A stretch of DNA of 64,000 nt from Polyangium jinanense (GTDB lineage Bacteria > Myxococcota > Polyangia > Polyangiales > Polyangiaceae): the NCBI RefSeq assembly GCF_028435365.1, contig NZ_JAGTJJ010000002.1, positions 982,730 to 1,046,729 on the forward strand. Direction: 5' to 3'. Below the pieces are notes generated by a model that had not been told where the DNA came from, searched no databases, and saw nothing but the letters and a program-made list of their open reading frames with translations. A program made the translations under genes and the position numbers. Numbering within the stretch: position 1 is the stretch's first letter; each line of letters starts with the position of its first letter. Shown here one piece after another: positions 1 to 10,115 of this stretch.

Positions 1-213
1 CACGAATCCGCGTTTGCCCGTCTCGGTCTCGTCGAGCGCCGCGAGGAAGCTCGACAACCCCGTCATTTCTTCGTGCGCGTGTGTGACCGCCTCGCTCGTC
101 GCGAGGAGCCGCTGCGTGCTCCGATACGAAAAAGCACCAAGCGCGATCAGGATGAGGAGCGGGAGCAAGAACCCCGCCGCGATTTGCTGCCCGACCGTCC
201 ATGATTTGCGCAC
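1..213 (-). CDS. Chemoreceptor or CHASE3-type sensor, N-terminal part only
   Basis: The first 71 codons run off the left edge of the window. A GTG start at 213 is preceded by GGAGGC (221-226) at normal spacing. The N-terminus has a short basic stretch, a hydrophobic membrane segment at about residues 14-28, then a helical region ending in ETETGKRGFV, which resembles the CHASE3 signature of sensor proteins. It lies 27 bp downstream of cheR in a cheW-cheR order, so a methyl-accepting chemotaxis protein is the most likely identity. A CHASE3 histidine kinase remains possible because the signalling domain is outside the window. Confidence 0.6.
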   Translation of the reverse strand, partial: MRKSWTVGQQIAAGFLLPLLILIALGAFSYRSTQRLLATSEAVTHAHEEMTGLSSFLAALDETETGKRGFV

Positions 214-240
214 GTTGCCCGCCTCCCTCTTTCCATCCGA

Positions 241-1737
241 TCACACGGGTGTCGGGTCTCGCTTCGGGACACCCAGCGCACCGAGCTGGGCCTTGCACAG
301 CTCGAGCAACACCTCCCTGCGAAACCCCCCGCCGAACATCACGATCCTCGCGCGCTCCTCGCGCTGGAGCAGATCGAGCGCCTTTTCGAGCTCCACGCAC
401 GCTTGGGCGCCGTATCCCTCGCGCCGGAGCACCATGCCGAGCCGCAAACGCGGCAGCGAGAAGAGCGGATCCCGCCGCTTCGCCTCGCGGTAATGCCACG
501 CCGCCCGCTCGATGTCGCGCTCGTTTTCGCGGAGCAACCCGAGCAGGTAATGCGCCCCCGTCTCGCATTGCCCCCGCGCGAGCAAGGCGCCGAGCGTGCG
601 CTCCGCGTCCCGCAATCGTCCTTTTTCGCCGTAAATGGCCGCCCGGCAGAGCTCGAGCTCCGGCGGCGCGCCCGGACCCGCCGTCGAAACCAGGAGCAGC
701 GCCTCGTCGTGTCGCTCCGCTTCGAGCAGATCGAGCACACGCGCGAGCGCGGAAGGCGCCTCCGCTGCCCGCGCTTGGCCCACGCTCGCCGCATCCCCGG
801 CCTCCCGCGTCTCCGCGATCCGGGCGATCCGGTCCGCCGAGCGCTGGATCTCCTCCGCCCACGCGAACGTGCCGTCCTCCGGCGTGGGCAAGAGCGCGCG
901 CATCGGGGGCTCGGGGAGCGGAAGCGGCAAGAACGCGGGCGTCGTCGTGATCGTCGGGGCGCTCGGGCTTTTCAATCGATAATAAAATGCGTCGTGCTCG
1001 TGCACGAGCTCGAAGCCGTCGGAGATCCCCCGGAGGGACTCGCTGTGGCCGAGGAAGAGATATCCGCCCGGCAGGAGCGCCCGGCCAAACCCGGCGAGCG
1101 CCCGGTGGAGCGCGCGCTCCGAGAAATAAATGAGCACATTGCGGCAAAAAACGACGTCGTACGTGGCCTCCGGCACGCGCGCGAGCACGTCGAGCAGGTT
1201 GCCCTCCTCGAAGGTCACGCGGCTCTGGATGCGCGGATCGAGCACGAACGTCTCGCCGTCTTTCCTGAAAAACTGTTCGCGGATCTTCTGCGAGGCCCCG
1301 CGCACGGCCCAGGGCGAATAACGCGCCCGCCGCGCCTTCTCGATCGCGGCCCCGTTCAAATCGAGCCCCGTGATCGACAGGAGCGGCGAGAGCTCCGGCG
1401 TGGTCACCTCGGCCGCGATGGCCATCGTATACGGCTCCTCGCCGGACGAGCAGCCCGCCGAGAGAATACGTAACTTCCGCCCCCGCGGCCCCACGAGCGC
1501 GCGCTCGGGGAGCACCCGCCGCACGAGCGCGTCGATTTGCATGGGCTCGCGAAAGAAATAGGTCTCGCCGACCGTCACCGCCTCGACCAGGCGTTCGAGC
1601 GGAATCGGCCCGCCGCTCTTGATCGGCTTTTCGTCGAGGATTGTCTCGATGCGGTCGCGTTGAAACGCCGAGGGCGCGAGGCCGAAGCGGGCCTCGATGA
1701 GGTCCTCGATGCCCTTGGCGTCACGCGGGGCGTTCAT
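241..1737 (-). CDS. cheR: CheR-type chemoreceptor methyltransferase with C-terminal helical repeats
   Basis: This is a CheR family enzyme that methylates receptor glutamates with S-adenosylmethionine. Residues 1-80 form the alpha-helical CheR N-domain, with the GETYFFRE motif typical of the family. The SAM-binding motif is ILSAGCSSGEEPY, and VVFCRNVLIYF near residue 210 is the conserved catalytic-domain strand. About 200 C-terminal residues are Ala/Leu/Glu-rich and look like TPR repeats, as in CheR proteins that bind other signalling partners. The ATG at 1737 overlaps the cheW stop (ATGA), indicating translational coupling. The much longer upstream reading frame is not used because it runs through cheW. 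Confidence 0.93.
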   Translation of the reverse strand: MNAPRDAKGIEDLIEARFGLAPSAFQRDRIETILDEKPIKSGGPIPLERLVEAVTVGETYFFREPMQIDALVRRVLPERALVGPRGRKLRILSAGCSSGEEPYTMAIAAEVTTPELSPLLSITGLDLNGAAIEKARRARYSPWAVRGASQKIREQFFRKDGETFVLDPRIQSRVTFEEGNLLDVLARVPEATYDVVFCRNVLIYFSERALHRALAGFGRALLPGGYLFLGHSESLRGISDGFELVHEHDAFYYRLKSPSAPTITTTPAFLPLPLPEPPMRALLPTPEDGTFAWAEEIQRSADRIARIAETREAGDAASVGQARAAEAPSALARVLDLLEAERHDEALLLVSTAGPGAPPELELCRAAIYGEKGRLRDAERTLGALLARGQCETGAHYLLGLLRENERDIERAAWHYREAKRRDPLFSLPRLRLGMVLRREGYGAQACVELEKALDLLQREERARIVMFGGGFRREVLLELCKAQLGALGVPKRDPTPV

Positions 1738-2213
1738 CGTGATTCGTCGGAAAGGGAAGCGGCGCCCGGGAGCGCGGCGAACGCGTCCGCCGGGAGCAGG
1801 CGCGCGGCGTCCAGCACCGCGAGCGCCTGCCCATCGAGCGAGCCCATGCGCTCGACCTCCGCGGGGAGCGCCGCGCCAAGCAGCGGCGGCAGCGCCTCGA
1901 GGCGCTTCTCGTCGAACTCCTCGAGGCCCACCACGTCCTCCACGAGCAGCCCCATCCGCCGCTCGCCCGCTCGCACCAGCACGAGGCGCCGCGCTTCCGT
2001 TCGTTCGCTGCCACCGAGAACGGACGATAGCGATACGACCGGAACGACCTCGCCGCGGACCACGGAGACGCCCACGACGAAGCGCGGCGCGTTCGCGACG
2101 GGGTCGATCGAAAGCGGGCGCATCGTCTCGACGACCGACGACGCGGGTAACGCGCACACCCAGGAGCGCGCCCGGACGAGCAAAAAGGTGCGTCGACCCG
2201 TGGGTTCTTCCAT
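1734..2213 (-). CDS. cheW: CheW-like chemotaxis coupling protein
   Basis: A 159-residue CheW-domain protein that would link receptors to a CheA kinase in the cytoplasm. The sequence shows the CheW pattern: an early beta strand (TFLLVRARSWVCALP), then FVVGVSVVRGEVVPVVSL, where an Arg-Gly-Glu-x-x-Pro-Val turn marks the second beta barrel, then a LLVEDVVGLEEF strand. GGAG lies about 11 bases before the ATG. Its stop overlaps the cheR start by four bases, so cheW, cheR and the partial receptor gene form one operon. No cheA, cheB or cheY is visible in the window; they could lie beyond the left edge. Confidence 0.9.
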   Translation of the reverse strand: MEEPTGRRTFLLVRARSWVCALPASSVVETMRPLSIDPVANAPRFVVGVSVVRGEVVPVVSLSSVLGGSERTEARRLVLVRAGERRMGLLVEDVVGLEEFDEKRLEALPPLLGAALPAEVERMGSLDGQALAVLDAARLLPADAFAALPGAASLSDESR

Positions 2214-2348
2214 GGCTATCTATCTCCATCGCACGCGCAGACAGCCCTTGTAAAGTGGTCATCCCGCGCTTTCCCCCGTCAAAACATCGACGATCCCCGT
2301 GCGAAACCGCGAATGGCTGGTGAAGTGTCGGCGTGATGCTGTTTCACT

Positions 2349-3113
2349 TCATCGCGCAGGCTCGCGCCGCACCTTCCACACGTGCTCGGCCGGGTACTTT
2401 CGTGCCCATTCGAGCGGCACATATCCCTCGTAGGTCGTCTTCGCGCCCTCGGGCGGCCGGATCTCGACGAGGTCCTCGACCACGAACCCCGAGCGCCGGA
2501 ACAGCCGGATCCACTCGCCGTACGGGAGCTGGAACGACGTCGCGCCGTCCAGATCCTCCCACGGCTTCATGTCGAAGTAATCGTTCACGAGCGCGGGCAC
2601 CACGAGATCCGTGGCCTTGTCGACGACGAGGTAGAGCAGCGGCGTCGCCATGTTGAAGATGAACATCCCGCCCGGACGCAGGAGCCGCGCCGCCTCCGGG
2701 ACGGCCTTGTGCGGGTCGGCGAACGTCATCGCCCCGTGATCGCAGAACACGAGGTCGAAGCTCGCGTCCGGCAGCGGCACCGCCTCGGCGCTGCCTTGCA
2801 CGAGCGTCACGGAAACGCCCTCCCGCTCGACGAGCGCGCGCGCGTGGCGGAGCTGTTCGGTCGAGAGATCGAGCCCCGTCATGCGCGCCCCGCGGCGCGA
2901 AAGCGCCACCGACCACTGCGCGGCGCCGCAGCCGAATTCGAGCACGTCCTTGCCCGCGACGTCGCCCAGGATCTGGAGGTCGCGCTCGGGGATGCTCCAC
3001 ACCCCCCAGGTCGGCTCCACGATGCCGAGATGCTCGGCGTGCTGCTGCTGGTATTCACCAGCGATTCGGTTCCAGTACTCCTGGTTCTTCGCGACATGAT
3101 CCGGCATCGACAT
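2349..3113 (-). CDS. Class I SAM-dependent methyltransferase
   Basis: A 254-residue cytoplasmic methyltransferase of the Methyltransf_11/UbiE-like type. Motif I is VLEFGCGAAQWSVAL near residue 72, followed by the acidic strand GLDLS, the LVQGSAEAVPLPDASFDLVFC region (motif II), and RLLRPGGMFIFN (motif III). The C-terminal part GYVPLEWARKYPAEHVWKVRR is common in uncharacterised members. The substrate cannot be told. The ATG at 3113 is chosen because GAGGGAG lies just upstream; a second ATG two codons later is possible. It is transcribed toward the chemotaxis operon but separated by more than 130 bp, so it is probably an independent gene. Confidence 0.88.
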   Translation of the reverse strand: MSMPDHVAKNQEYWNRIAGEYQQQHAEHLGIVEPTWGVWSIPERDLQILGDVAGKDVLEFGCGAAQWSVALSRRGARMTGLDLSTEQLRHARALVEREGVSVTLVQGSAEAVPLPDASFDLVFCDHGAMTFADPHKAVPEAARLLRPGGMFIFNMATPLLYLVVDKATDLVVPALVNDYFDMKPWEDLDGATSFQLPYGEWIRLFRRSGFVVEDLVEIRPPEGAKTTYEGYVPLEWARKYPAEHVWKVRREPAR

Positions 3114-3318
3114 TGCAAGCTCCCTCGAGCGGCTTTCGTTGCGTAACGATATCATGCCCTCTATCCGCATTCGAAACGCAAAGCATGCGCGTAGCACGCA
3201 ATCCGCGCGCCTTCCGTAGCGTGAGCTTTCCGCCATTTGCGCGAGGTGCGCGGGGATCCGATCGTGGGTTTTACCGATGGATCCGGCCGGGCACGCGAGG
3301 TGCACCGTGGGGACGTTC

Positions 3319-3777
3319 ATGGTGCGCATGGAATCGGTTCGAGAAGACGAAGCCTCGCGGAGCTCGTCCCGAAAGGATCTCGTCCTCGCGAGCGTCTTCA
3401 CGGCCCTCGGACTCGCCGCCGTGATCATCGGTCGCGGTGGGCTCGGGGTCATCATCGCCGGCTCCATCGGCTCCGTCGGAGCGAGCGTCGTCGCCGTCGG
3501 CCTCGCGGCCCTCGATCCGCGCCTGTCCTACCGCGACAAGGCGCAGGTCGGCCTCTGCATCGTGCTGATGATGCTGTTCTGCGGCTTCATCGTCGGCGAT
3601 TTGGCCTTCATCCTGGCGGGATACCCGCTCCTCGCCCTCGGCATCGCGGGACTTGTCCCGGCCCTTCGCGGTCAAGCCGCGCCCGGCGCCTCGCGCGCAG
3701 CCGCCTCGTCCGCGATGCGCGCGAGCTCGGCCCCCGTCAAGGTTTCGCGGGCGACCAGCGCCTCCGCCGCGGCCTGA
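3319..3777 (+). CDS. Hypothetical four-helix membrane protein
   Basis: Not recognised. After about 16 polar residues the product has clear hydrophobic segments (LVLASVFTALGLAAVII, a Gly-rich helix, then VGLCIVLMMLFCGFIVGDL and YPLLALGIAGLVPAL), consistent with a small integral membrane protein. The ATG at 3319 has GGGGA six bases upstream. The last 35 residues are Ala/Ser-rich low complexity and lie opposite the 3' end of ftsH, overlapping it by 106 bp in convergent orientation. The membrane part is believable as coding; the tail may be read-through into antisense DNA. Confidence 0.6.
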   Translation: MVRMESVREDEASRSSSRKDLVLASVFTALGLAAVIIGRGGLGVIIAGSIGSVGASVVAVGLAALDPRLSYRDKAQVGLCIVLMMLFCGFIVGDLAFILAGYPLLALGIAGLVPALRGQAAPGASRAAASSAMRASSAPVKVSRATSASAAA

Positions 3778-5573
3778 AGGCTCGCGCGCCGGGCTTCGAG
3801 CAAGGCCCTGGCCCGACCGAAGAGCTCGGCGAGCCGGTCGCGCACCTCCTCGTCGATCTCGCGCGCGGTCTCGTCGCTGCAGAGCCGCTCTTCCTGCGTC
3901 ACGCCGAGCAGCGGTGAGCCCACGGTCCGCGCGAGCGCGGGCAGTCCGAGCCGCCGGCTCATCCCGAAGCGCGTGATCATCTCTCGCACGAGCGCGGTCG
4001 CTCGCCCGAGATCGTCGTGCGCGCCCGTCGACGGCGAGCCATGGCAGAGCTCTTCCGCCGCGCGACCGCCGAGCAGCACCATCACGCGCGTTTCGAGCTC
4101 GGACTCCGTGAGCACGTGTCGCTCGTCGCGCGGGACCTGAATGGTCACGCCGAGCGAGATCGCGCGCGCCACGATCGACACCCGCTCCACCGGATCGGCC
4201 TCGGGCAAGGCGAGCGCGACGAGTGCGTGTCCCGCCTCGTGGACGGCGACGCGACGCCGCTCGCCCGGCGTCATCATGATGCCGCGGCGGCGCAAACCGA
4301 GCTGCACGCGATCGAGCGCGTCCTCGAAATCGGCCTGCGTGATCTCGGTGCCGCTCCGTCGCGCCGCCGCGAGCGCGGCCTCGTTCACGATGTTCGCGAG
4401 ATCCGCGCCGGCCATGCCCGGCGTCCGCCGCGCGACCGCGCCGAGGTCCACGTCGCTCCCGAGCGGCAAGCGCCGCGCGTGCACCGCGAGGATCGCCTCG
4501 CGCCCGGCCAGATCGGGTCGATCGACGATCACCTGCCGATCGAACCGACCGGGCCGGAGCAGCGCGGGATCGAGCACCTCGGGCCGGTTCGTCGCGGCCA
4601 TCAGGATGACGGTCGCGCGTGGATCGAAGCCGTCGAGCTCGGCGAGTAGCTGCTGCAGCGTCTGCTCGCGCTCGTCGTGCGTCGCGAGCGCGCCGAGCCC
4701 GCCGCGGCTCCGGCCGACGGCGTCGATCTCGTCGATGAACACGATACACGGCGCGTTTTTCCGGGCCTCGGTGAAGAGATCGCGAACGCGCGCGGCGCCG
4801 AGGCCGACGAACATCTCCACGAACTCGCTCGCGTTGAGCGAGAAGAACGGCACCTCGGCCTCGCCGGCGACGGCCCGGGCGAGCAGGGTTTTTCCGGTCC
4901 CCGGCGGTCCGACGAGCAGGATCCCGCGTGGGATCCGCCCGCCGAGCGCCCGGTAACGCGCCGGGTGTTTGAGGAAGTCGACGACCTCCACGAGCTCGGC
5001 CTTGGCCTCGTCCACGCCGGCGACATCGGAGAAACGCACCGGCTCGCGCGCCGCGCGGTCGTAGAGCCGGGTCCGCGCGCGGGTGAGCCCGAGCGGCCCG
5101 CCCACGCCGCCGCCGGCCCCGCGCCGGAAGGCCGCGAAAAATAGGAGATTGATGATGACGAGCGGGACGATCCACCAGAGCGCGATGACCCAGAACGGCG
5201 TGCGCGAGGGGCGCGCGTCGACGGCGACGTCCTTCGTGAGCAGCGCGTCGATGAGCGGCTCGCGCTCCATGCCGGGGATGCGGCCGGTGCGCACCTCCTC
5301 GCCTTTCGGGGAGGGCCTGGGCAGGAAGCTCGGCGGCTTTTTTGTGGTCTCCGCGGGCGGCGGGCTTTCCGCCTTCAGCCGGAGGACGACGTCATCGGCT
5401 GTGACGGAGGCCGACGCGACGCGCCCTTCCTGGACGAGCCGCACGGCCTCGTCGTAGGGCACGGTGCGCGCGCCCGTAGGCCCGAAGACGCCCGAAAACG
5501 CGAGCGCCGCGAGGATCAGGAACGCATAGAAAAGCCAGCTCCACGCGCGTTGTTTCGGGTTGACCTCGGGCAT
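3672..5573 (-). CDS. ftsH: FtsH-family membrane AAA+ zinc metalloprotease
   Basis: A 633-residue membrane protease that degrades unfolded membrane and regulatory proteins. Transmembrane segment 1 lies near residues 13-30 and segment 2 near 128-148, flanking a periplasmic domain with a Pro/Lys-rich stretch (residues 70-95) that is unusual for the family. The AAA module has Walker A GPPGTGKT (222-229), pore motif MFVG (254-257), Walker B IVFIDEID (277-284) and the second region of homology ending RPGRFDR. The protease part has zinc ligands HEAGH (445-449) and an Asp near 520. Length and motif order match FtsH. A myxobacterial genome may hold several paralogues, so this need not be the essential copy. 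Confidence 0.93.
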   Translation of the reverse strand: MPEVNPKQRAWSWLFYAFLILAALAFSGVFGPTGARTVPYDEAVRLVQEGRVASASVTADDVVLRLKAESPPPAETTKKPPSFLPRPSPKGEEVRTGRIPGMEREPLIDALLTKDVAVDARPSRTPFWVIALWWIVPLVIINLLFFAAFRRGAGGGVGGPLGLTRARTRLYDRAAREPVRFSDVAGVDEAKAELVEVVDFLKHPARYRALGGRIPRGILLVGPPGTGKTLLARAVAGEAEVPFFSLNASEFVEMFVGLGAARVRDLFTEARKNAPCIVFIDEIDAVGRSRGGLGALATHDEREQTLQQLLAELDGFDPRATVILMAATNRPEVLDPALLRPGRFDRQVIVDRPDLAGREAILAVHARRLPLGSDVDLGAVARRTPGMAGADLANIVNEAALAAARRSGTEITQADFEDALDRVQLGLRRRGIMMTPGERRRVAVHEAGHALVALALPEADPVERVSIVARAISLGVTIQVPRDERHVLTESELETRVMVLLGGRAAEELCHGSPSTGAHDDLGRATALVREMITRFGMSRRLGLPALARTVGSPLLGVTQEERLCSDETAREIDEEVRDRLAELFGRARALLEARRASLQAAAEALVARETLTGAELARIADEAAAREAPGAA

Positions 5574-5684
5574 TCCAAGGGGGCCATGGAGACGACGGAG
5601 CGCCCCAGCAACCCGCTTGCGCCCATGCTTTCCTTCCGCGAACAGGGAGCGGTCAGAGCCATCCGGGAAGCGGACGAGCGCGCG

Positions 5685-5999
5685 TCACTTCCTGCAGTTG
5701 TTCCAGCGCTCCTGTTCGTCCTTGCAGCTCGTCGACCAATCCGCGCCGCCGCAGCGCCCGGTGTCGTACTCGCAGGCCTGGAGCTCGTCCCAGTAATCGA
5801 TGCAGCCGCGGCGATCGGCCTCGATTTCTTCGTTGTCGATGTGGCGATAGCAGTCGTCGAGCTGCGGGGCGCTGCAGCCCTCGCAATCGCACTTCATGTC
5901 ACAGACGGCCTCGGCGTCGGTGCGGCACGCGGGCAGGGCCGCGGTGAGGATGCCGAGGAGGAAGAGCGGGCGGATCGAGGAAAGGAGCAAGTTCTTCAT
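5685..5999 (-). CDS. Small cysteine-rich lipoprotein
   Basis: A 104-residue exported protein of unknown function. The N-terminus MKNLLLSSIRPLFLLGILTA is a signal peptide ending in lipobox LPAC, so the mature protein would be lipid-anchored. The mature part has about nine cysteines in an irregular pattern (CDMKCDCEGC, then DDC, GC, AC, RC, SC, NC), suggesting a disulfide-stabilised small domain. Short Cys-rich lipoproteins of this kind are frequent in Polyangiales and mostly uncharacterised. It stands between ftsH and the FG-GAP gene on the same strand, with spacing that allows its own promoter. Confidence 0.75.
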   Translation of the reverse strand: MKNLLLSSIRPLFLLGILTAALPACRTDAEAVCDMKCDCEGCSAPQLDDCYRHIDNEEIEADRRGCIDYWDELQACEYDTGRCGGADWSTSCKDEQERWNNCRK

Positions 6000-6048
6000 G
6001 GTCGGAGCGTACCAGAAGAGCGCCACACGCGCGACCCGCCGCAGGATT

Positions 6049-7920
6049 TCAATGTTTTTGGCGTGACACTGCACGGTGGTCACGGGAGATTCCACGCCGG
6101 AGGAGCCAGCCGAAAACGAGCGCGACGAGGCCGATCGCGCCGGCATCGGGGCCACGGGATCCGGGGATCCGGCAGCCGCAGCCTCCCTCGTCCTCGACGA
6201 CGAGGTCGGGTTTTTCCTGGCCACCTGCGCCGCCCGCGCCGCCCATTCCACCATTCGCGCCGCCGCTTCCGCCCGCGCCGCCGCTACCGCCCGCGCCGCC
6301 GCTACCGCCCGTGCCGCCGATGCCGCCCGCGCCGCCGCTACCGCCTGCGCCACCGCTGCCGTTGCCGCTTCCGGTCGTGAAGCTCTGCGACGCGCTGCAC
6401 GCCTTGTTTCCCTGCCGATCCTCGGCACACGCGCGGTAGACGACCGTCGTGTCTCCCGGCGCCACGAACGTCGCGCGGAAAAGATCACCCCCGATGAATT
6501 GCGCGAGCGCCACGCCGCCCGCGCCTTCCAGCTCGACGAACGCCTTCGCGAGCCTCGGCCCCGCGTCCGTCGTCGACCCGTCGCTCACCGCGAACCGCAC
6601 GACCCGCTCGCCGCCTGGCATTCCGCTCGGCAGCGCCTCGACGGCGCGGATCACCGGCGGGCGCGTGTCGATCGGCTGCGGCGACACCCCGAAATAAAGC
6701 CGATTGCGGAAATCCCCGAACTCGCCCTGCGCCGTGATCACGTCGAGGATCCCGTCGCCATTCACGTCGCCGAGATCGAGCCCGAGGGTGGCGTCATTCT
6801 CCGTGGGGAACGTGCCGGCGAGCAGCGTGAAATGGCCCGTGCCATCGTTCACGAGGACCCGCTCGTTCCCCGAAAGCGACGCGATCACCGCGTCGAAATC
6901 GCCGTCCCCGTCGATGTCCGCGCATTGCACCTCGTTGTCGTCGGCGCCGATGTTTCCCACGACCCGGGCCGCCGTCTCGTCCGCGAAGACGCCTTTCCCG
7001 TCGTTCACGAGGAGCTGCTCGTGCAGGTTCGTCGCGCCATTGTCGAGCCACAGATCGAGGTCGCCGTCGCCGTCGACGTCACACGCGTCCGGGCCGTACA
7101 CGTACGGGCCCGGTTGATCCGGCAGGTCGCCGTTCGCGTCGACGAACGTGCCCGTGCCGTCGTTCCGGAACAGGAGCGATTCGCCTTTGCGGCTCGCGAG
7201 GAGCAGGTCGAGATCAAAATCGCCGTCCACGTCGACGAGGTCCGCGTCGATAGGCCCCGTGCCGATCGCCTGCGTGCCCTGCGGCACGGCCTCGGCCTTT
7301 TCCTGGAAAACCCCGGCGCCGTCATTGAGGTAGACCCGCGCCGTGCCGGCCGAGTCTGGCGGATCAGACCCCCAGTCCGTGGAGACGAGGTCGAGATCCC
7401 CGTCGCCGTCGAGATCGCCGAACCGCGCGCCCGCCGAGCGCGACGACGTGCCGATCCGCGCGGCGCCCTCGTTCGTGAACAGGGGCGGGGTCTGGCCGTT
7501 GTTCACGAAGAGCGCGTCGGGCTGCATGCCGTATGAATCCGGCACATAAAGGTCGACGTCCCCGTCGCCGTCCACGTCGGCGGCCGCGATTTGTCGCACG
7601 CGCCCGGAAAAACCCCCGAACGAGGTCCCGCCGACCTCCTGGAAGTTGCCCGTGCCGTCATTGAAGTACGCCGCGAGCGGCGCGGTCGTGGACGGCGTAT
7701 AATACCCGCCGCCATTCGCGAAGACGGCGTCGAGATCTTTGTCGCCGTCGAGGTCGACGAGGAGCACGTAATGGGAATAGCAACCCTCGTTCGAGGCGGC
7801 GCAGGGCTGCGGGGAGCCGAGGTTTTCCGTCTTTTCGACGAAGATCGGCGCCGCGGCCGCAGAGGCCGGGAGGCTCGTGAGGGTAAGCAGGGTGAGGCAA
7901 GCTGAAAGTCGAGGGCGCAT
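6049..7920 (-). CDS. FG-GAP/VCBS repeat exported protein with MYXO-CTERM tail
   Basis: A 623-residue surface or secreted protein. It begins with a signal peptide ending ASAAAAP. Residues about 25-400 hold repeated DxDGDGDxDL loops (for example DVDGDGDVDLYV and DIDGDGDFDAVI), the calcium-binding hallmark of FG-GAP/VCBS seven-bladed propellers. An Ig-like segment follows, then a Gly/Ser/Ala linker near residues 520-575. The C-terminus has GCGCRIPG, a hydrophobic helix (AIGLVALVFGWLL) and arginines, the MYXO-CTERM arrangement processed at the Cys in myxobacteria. The ligand is unknown. The linker DNA is a run of near-identical GCC/GGC triplets and could vary in length. Confidence 0.9.
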   Translation of the reverse strand: MRPRLSACLTLLTLTSLPASAAAAPIFVEKTENLGSPQPCAASNEGCYSHYVLLVDLDGDKDLDAVFANGGGYYTPSTTAPLAAYFNDGTGNFQEVGGTSFGGFSGRVRQIAAADVDGDGDVDLYVPDSYGMQPDALFVNNGQTPPLFTNEGAARIGTSSRSAGARFGDLDGDGDLDLVSTDWGSDPPDSAGTARVYLNDGAGVFQEKAEAVPQGTQAIGTGPIDADLVDVDGDFDLDLLLASRKGESLLFRNDGTGTFVDANGDLPDQPGPYVYGPDACDVDGDGDLDLWLDNGATNLHEQLLVNDGKGVFADETAARVVGNIGADDNEVQCADIDGDGDFDAVIASLSGNERVLVNDGTGHFTLLAGTFPTENDATLGLDLGDVNGDGILDVITAQGEFGDFRNRLYFGVSPQPIDTRPPVIRAVEALPSGMPGGERVVRFAVSDGSTTDAGPRLAKAFVELEGAGGVALAQFIGGDLFRATFVAPGDTTVVYRACAEDRQGNKACSASQSFTTGSGNGSGGAGGSGGAGGIGGTGGSGGAGGSGGAGGSGGANGGMGGAGGAGGQEKPDLVVEDEGGCGCRIPGSRGPDAGAIGLVALVFGWLLRRGISRDHRAVSRQKH

Positions 7921-7966
7921 GCCGCGCAGGGTAGCGGCACGCGCCCCGATGTCGAGCGTTCGGGCA

Positions 7967-8512
7967 TCAGGCGCCGGAGGGCGCGCTCGACGCGAGATCC
8001 GACGGGTTGAGCTCGATCGGATAGAACACCTCGAGCGAGCCCTTCGTCGCGGCCGGCAGCGTCATCGAGCCGAGCTCCTTCGCGAGGCAGCTCCCGAGCG
8101 CCGCGTCGCCGATCGAGCCGCCGCTCACGCGCGACGAGCTCACCGAGCCGTCCTTCTCCACGTGCATCCGGACGATCACCTTGCCGCCGAGGCCCGGATC
8201 CTTCTTCAGCGCCTCCGCATAACAGGCGCGGAGCGCCGGGATCTTCGCGTTTGCCTGGCGCATGACCTCCTCCGGAGCGACGCGCCCATCCGGCGTCACC
8301 GCGTCCGCCGCGGGCACGGCCTCGCCCGACACGAGGCGGAGGTCTTTCATTTCATAACCATAATCGCCCTTCTTGGCGTTGCCCGACTCCGAAACCGCCT
8401 CCGCCGTCGTCTTCTCGTCGACCCCTGCCGCATCGGCCGCGCAGCCGCCGATGAACATCGCCGAGAAAAGGCCAATCGTGAGCGAAAGGATCGAGTGCTT
8501 GAGCGTCGTCAT
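7967..8512 (-). CDS. AgmX/PglI C-terminal-domain lipoprotein
   Basis: A 181-residue lipoprotein with signal peptide MTTLKHSILSLTIGLFSAMF and lipobox IGGC. Residues 80-165 match the AgmX/PglI C-terminal family, a TonB-box-like energy-transducer domain common in myxobacteria: ALRACYAEALKKDP, then GKVIVRMHVEKDGSV, a conserved Cys in GSCLAKEL, and a final VFYPIEL. The protein probably acts in the periplasm; its partner is unknown. The ATG at 8512 is preferred because GGAGG lies five bases upstream; the upstream in-frame ATG at 8524 overlaps that ribosome binding site. Confidence 0.82.
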   Translation of the reverse strand: MTTLKHSILSLTIGLFSAMFIGGCAADAAGVDEKTTAEAVSESGNAKKGDYGYEMKDLRLVSGEAVPAADAVTPDGRVAPEEVMRQANAKIPALRACYAEALKKDPGLGGKVIVRMHVEKDGSVSSSRVSGGSIGDAALGSCLAKELGSMTLPAATKGSLEVFYPIELNPSDLASSAPSGA

Positions 8513-8660
8513 GGGAACCTCCATTCGATTCAGCCGGGGTTGTTGTTGGCTTCGTCGAGGAGCCATTGCAGCAGGCGTGCCATGCCCAAACGGGCCCCGG
8601 GGCGCGGGAATTCGTGGCCTGGCTCTCTGAAACACGCCTGCTTCCGGCTGCCGCGTGGCG

Positions 8661-8708
8661 GTTGCACCGGTTGCACCCCCTGTTGCACCCGTTGCACCCG
8701 TTGCACCC

Positions 8709-8709
<1 letters not shown>
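8661..8709. repeat. Five-copy GTTGCACC tandem repeat
   Basis: GTTGCACC occurs at 8661, 8670, 8682, 8691 and 8700, a 9-12 bp period ending exactly at the stop codon of the FHA regulator gene. It is non-coding on both strands as far as can be seen. The rest of the interval back to 8525 holds no recognisable feature. It could be a microsatellite, or a binding or structured site in the 3' untranslated region of the kinase-regulator operon. Confidence 0.8.
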
Positions 8710-10103
<1,394 letters not shown>

Positions 10104-10115
10104 GCGAGAGCCGTT

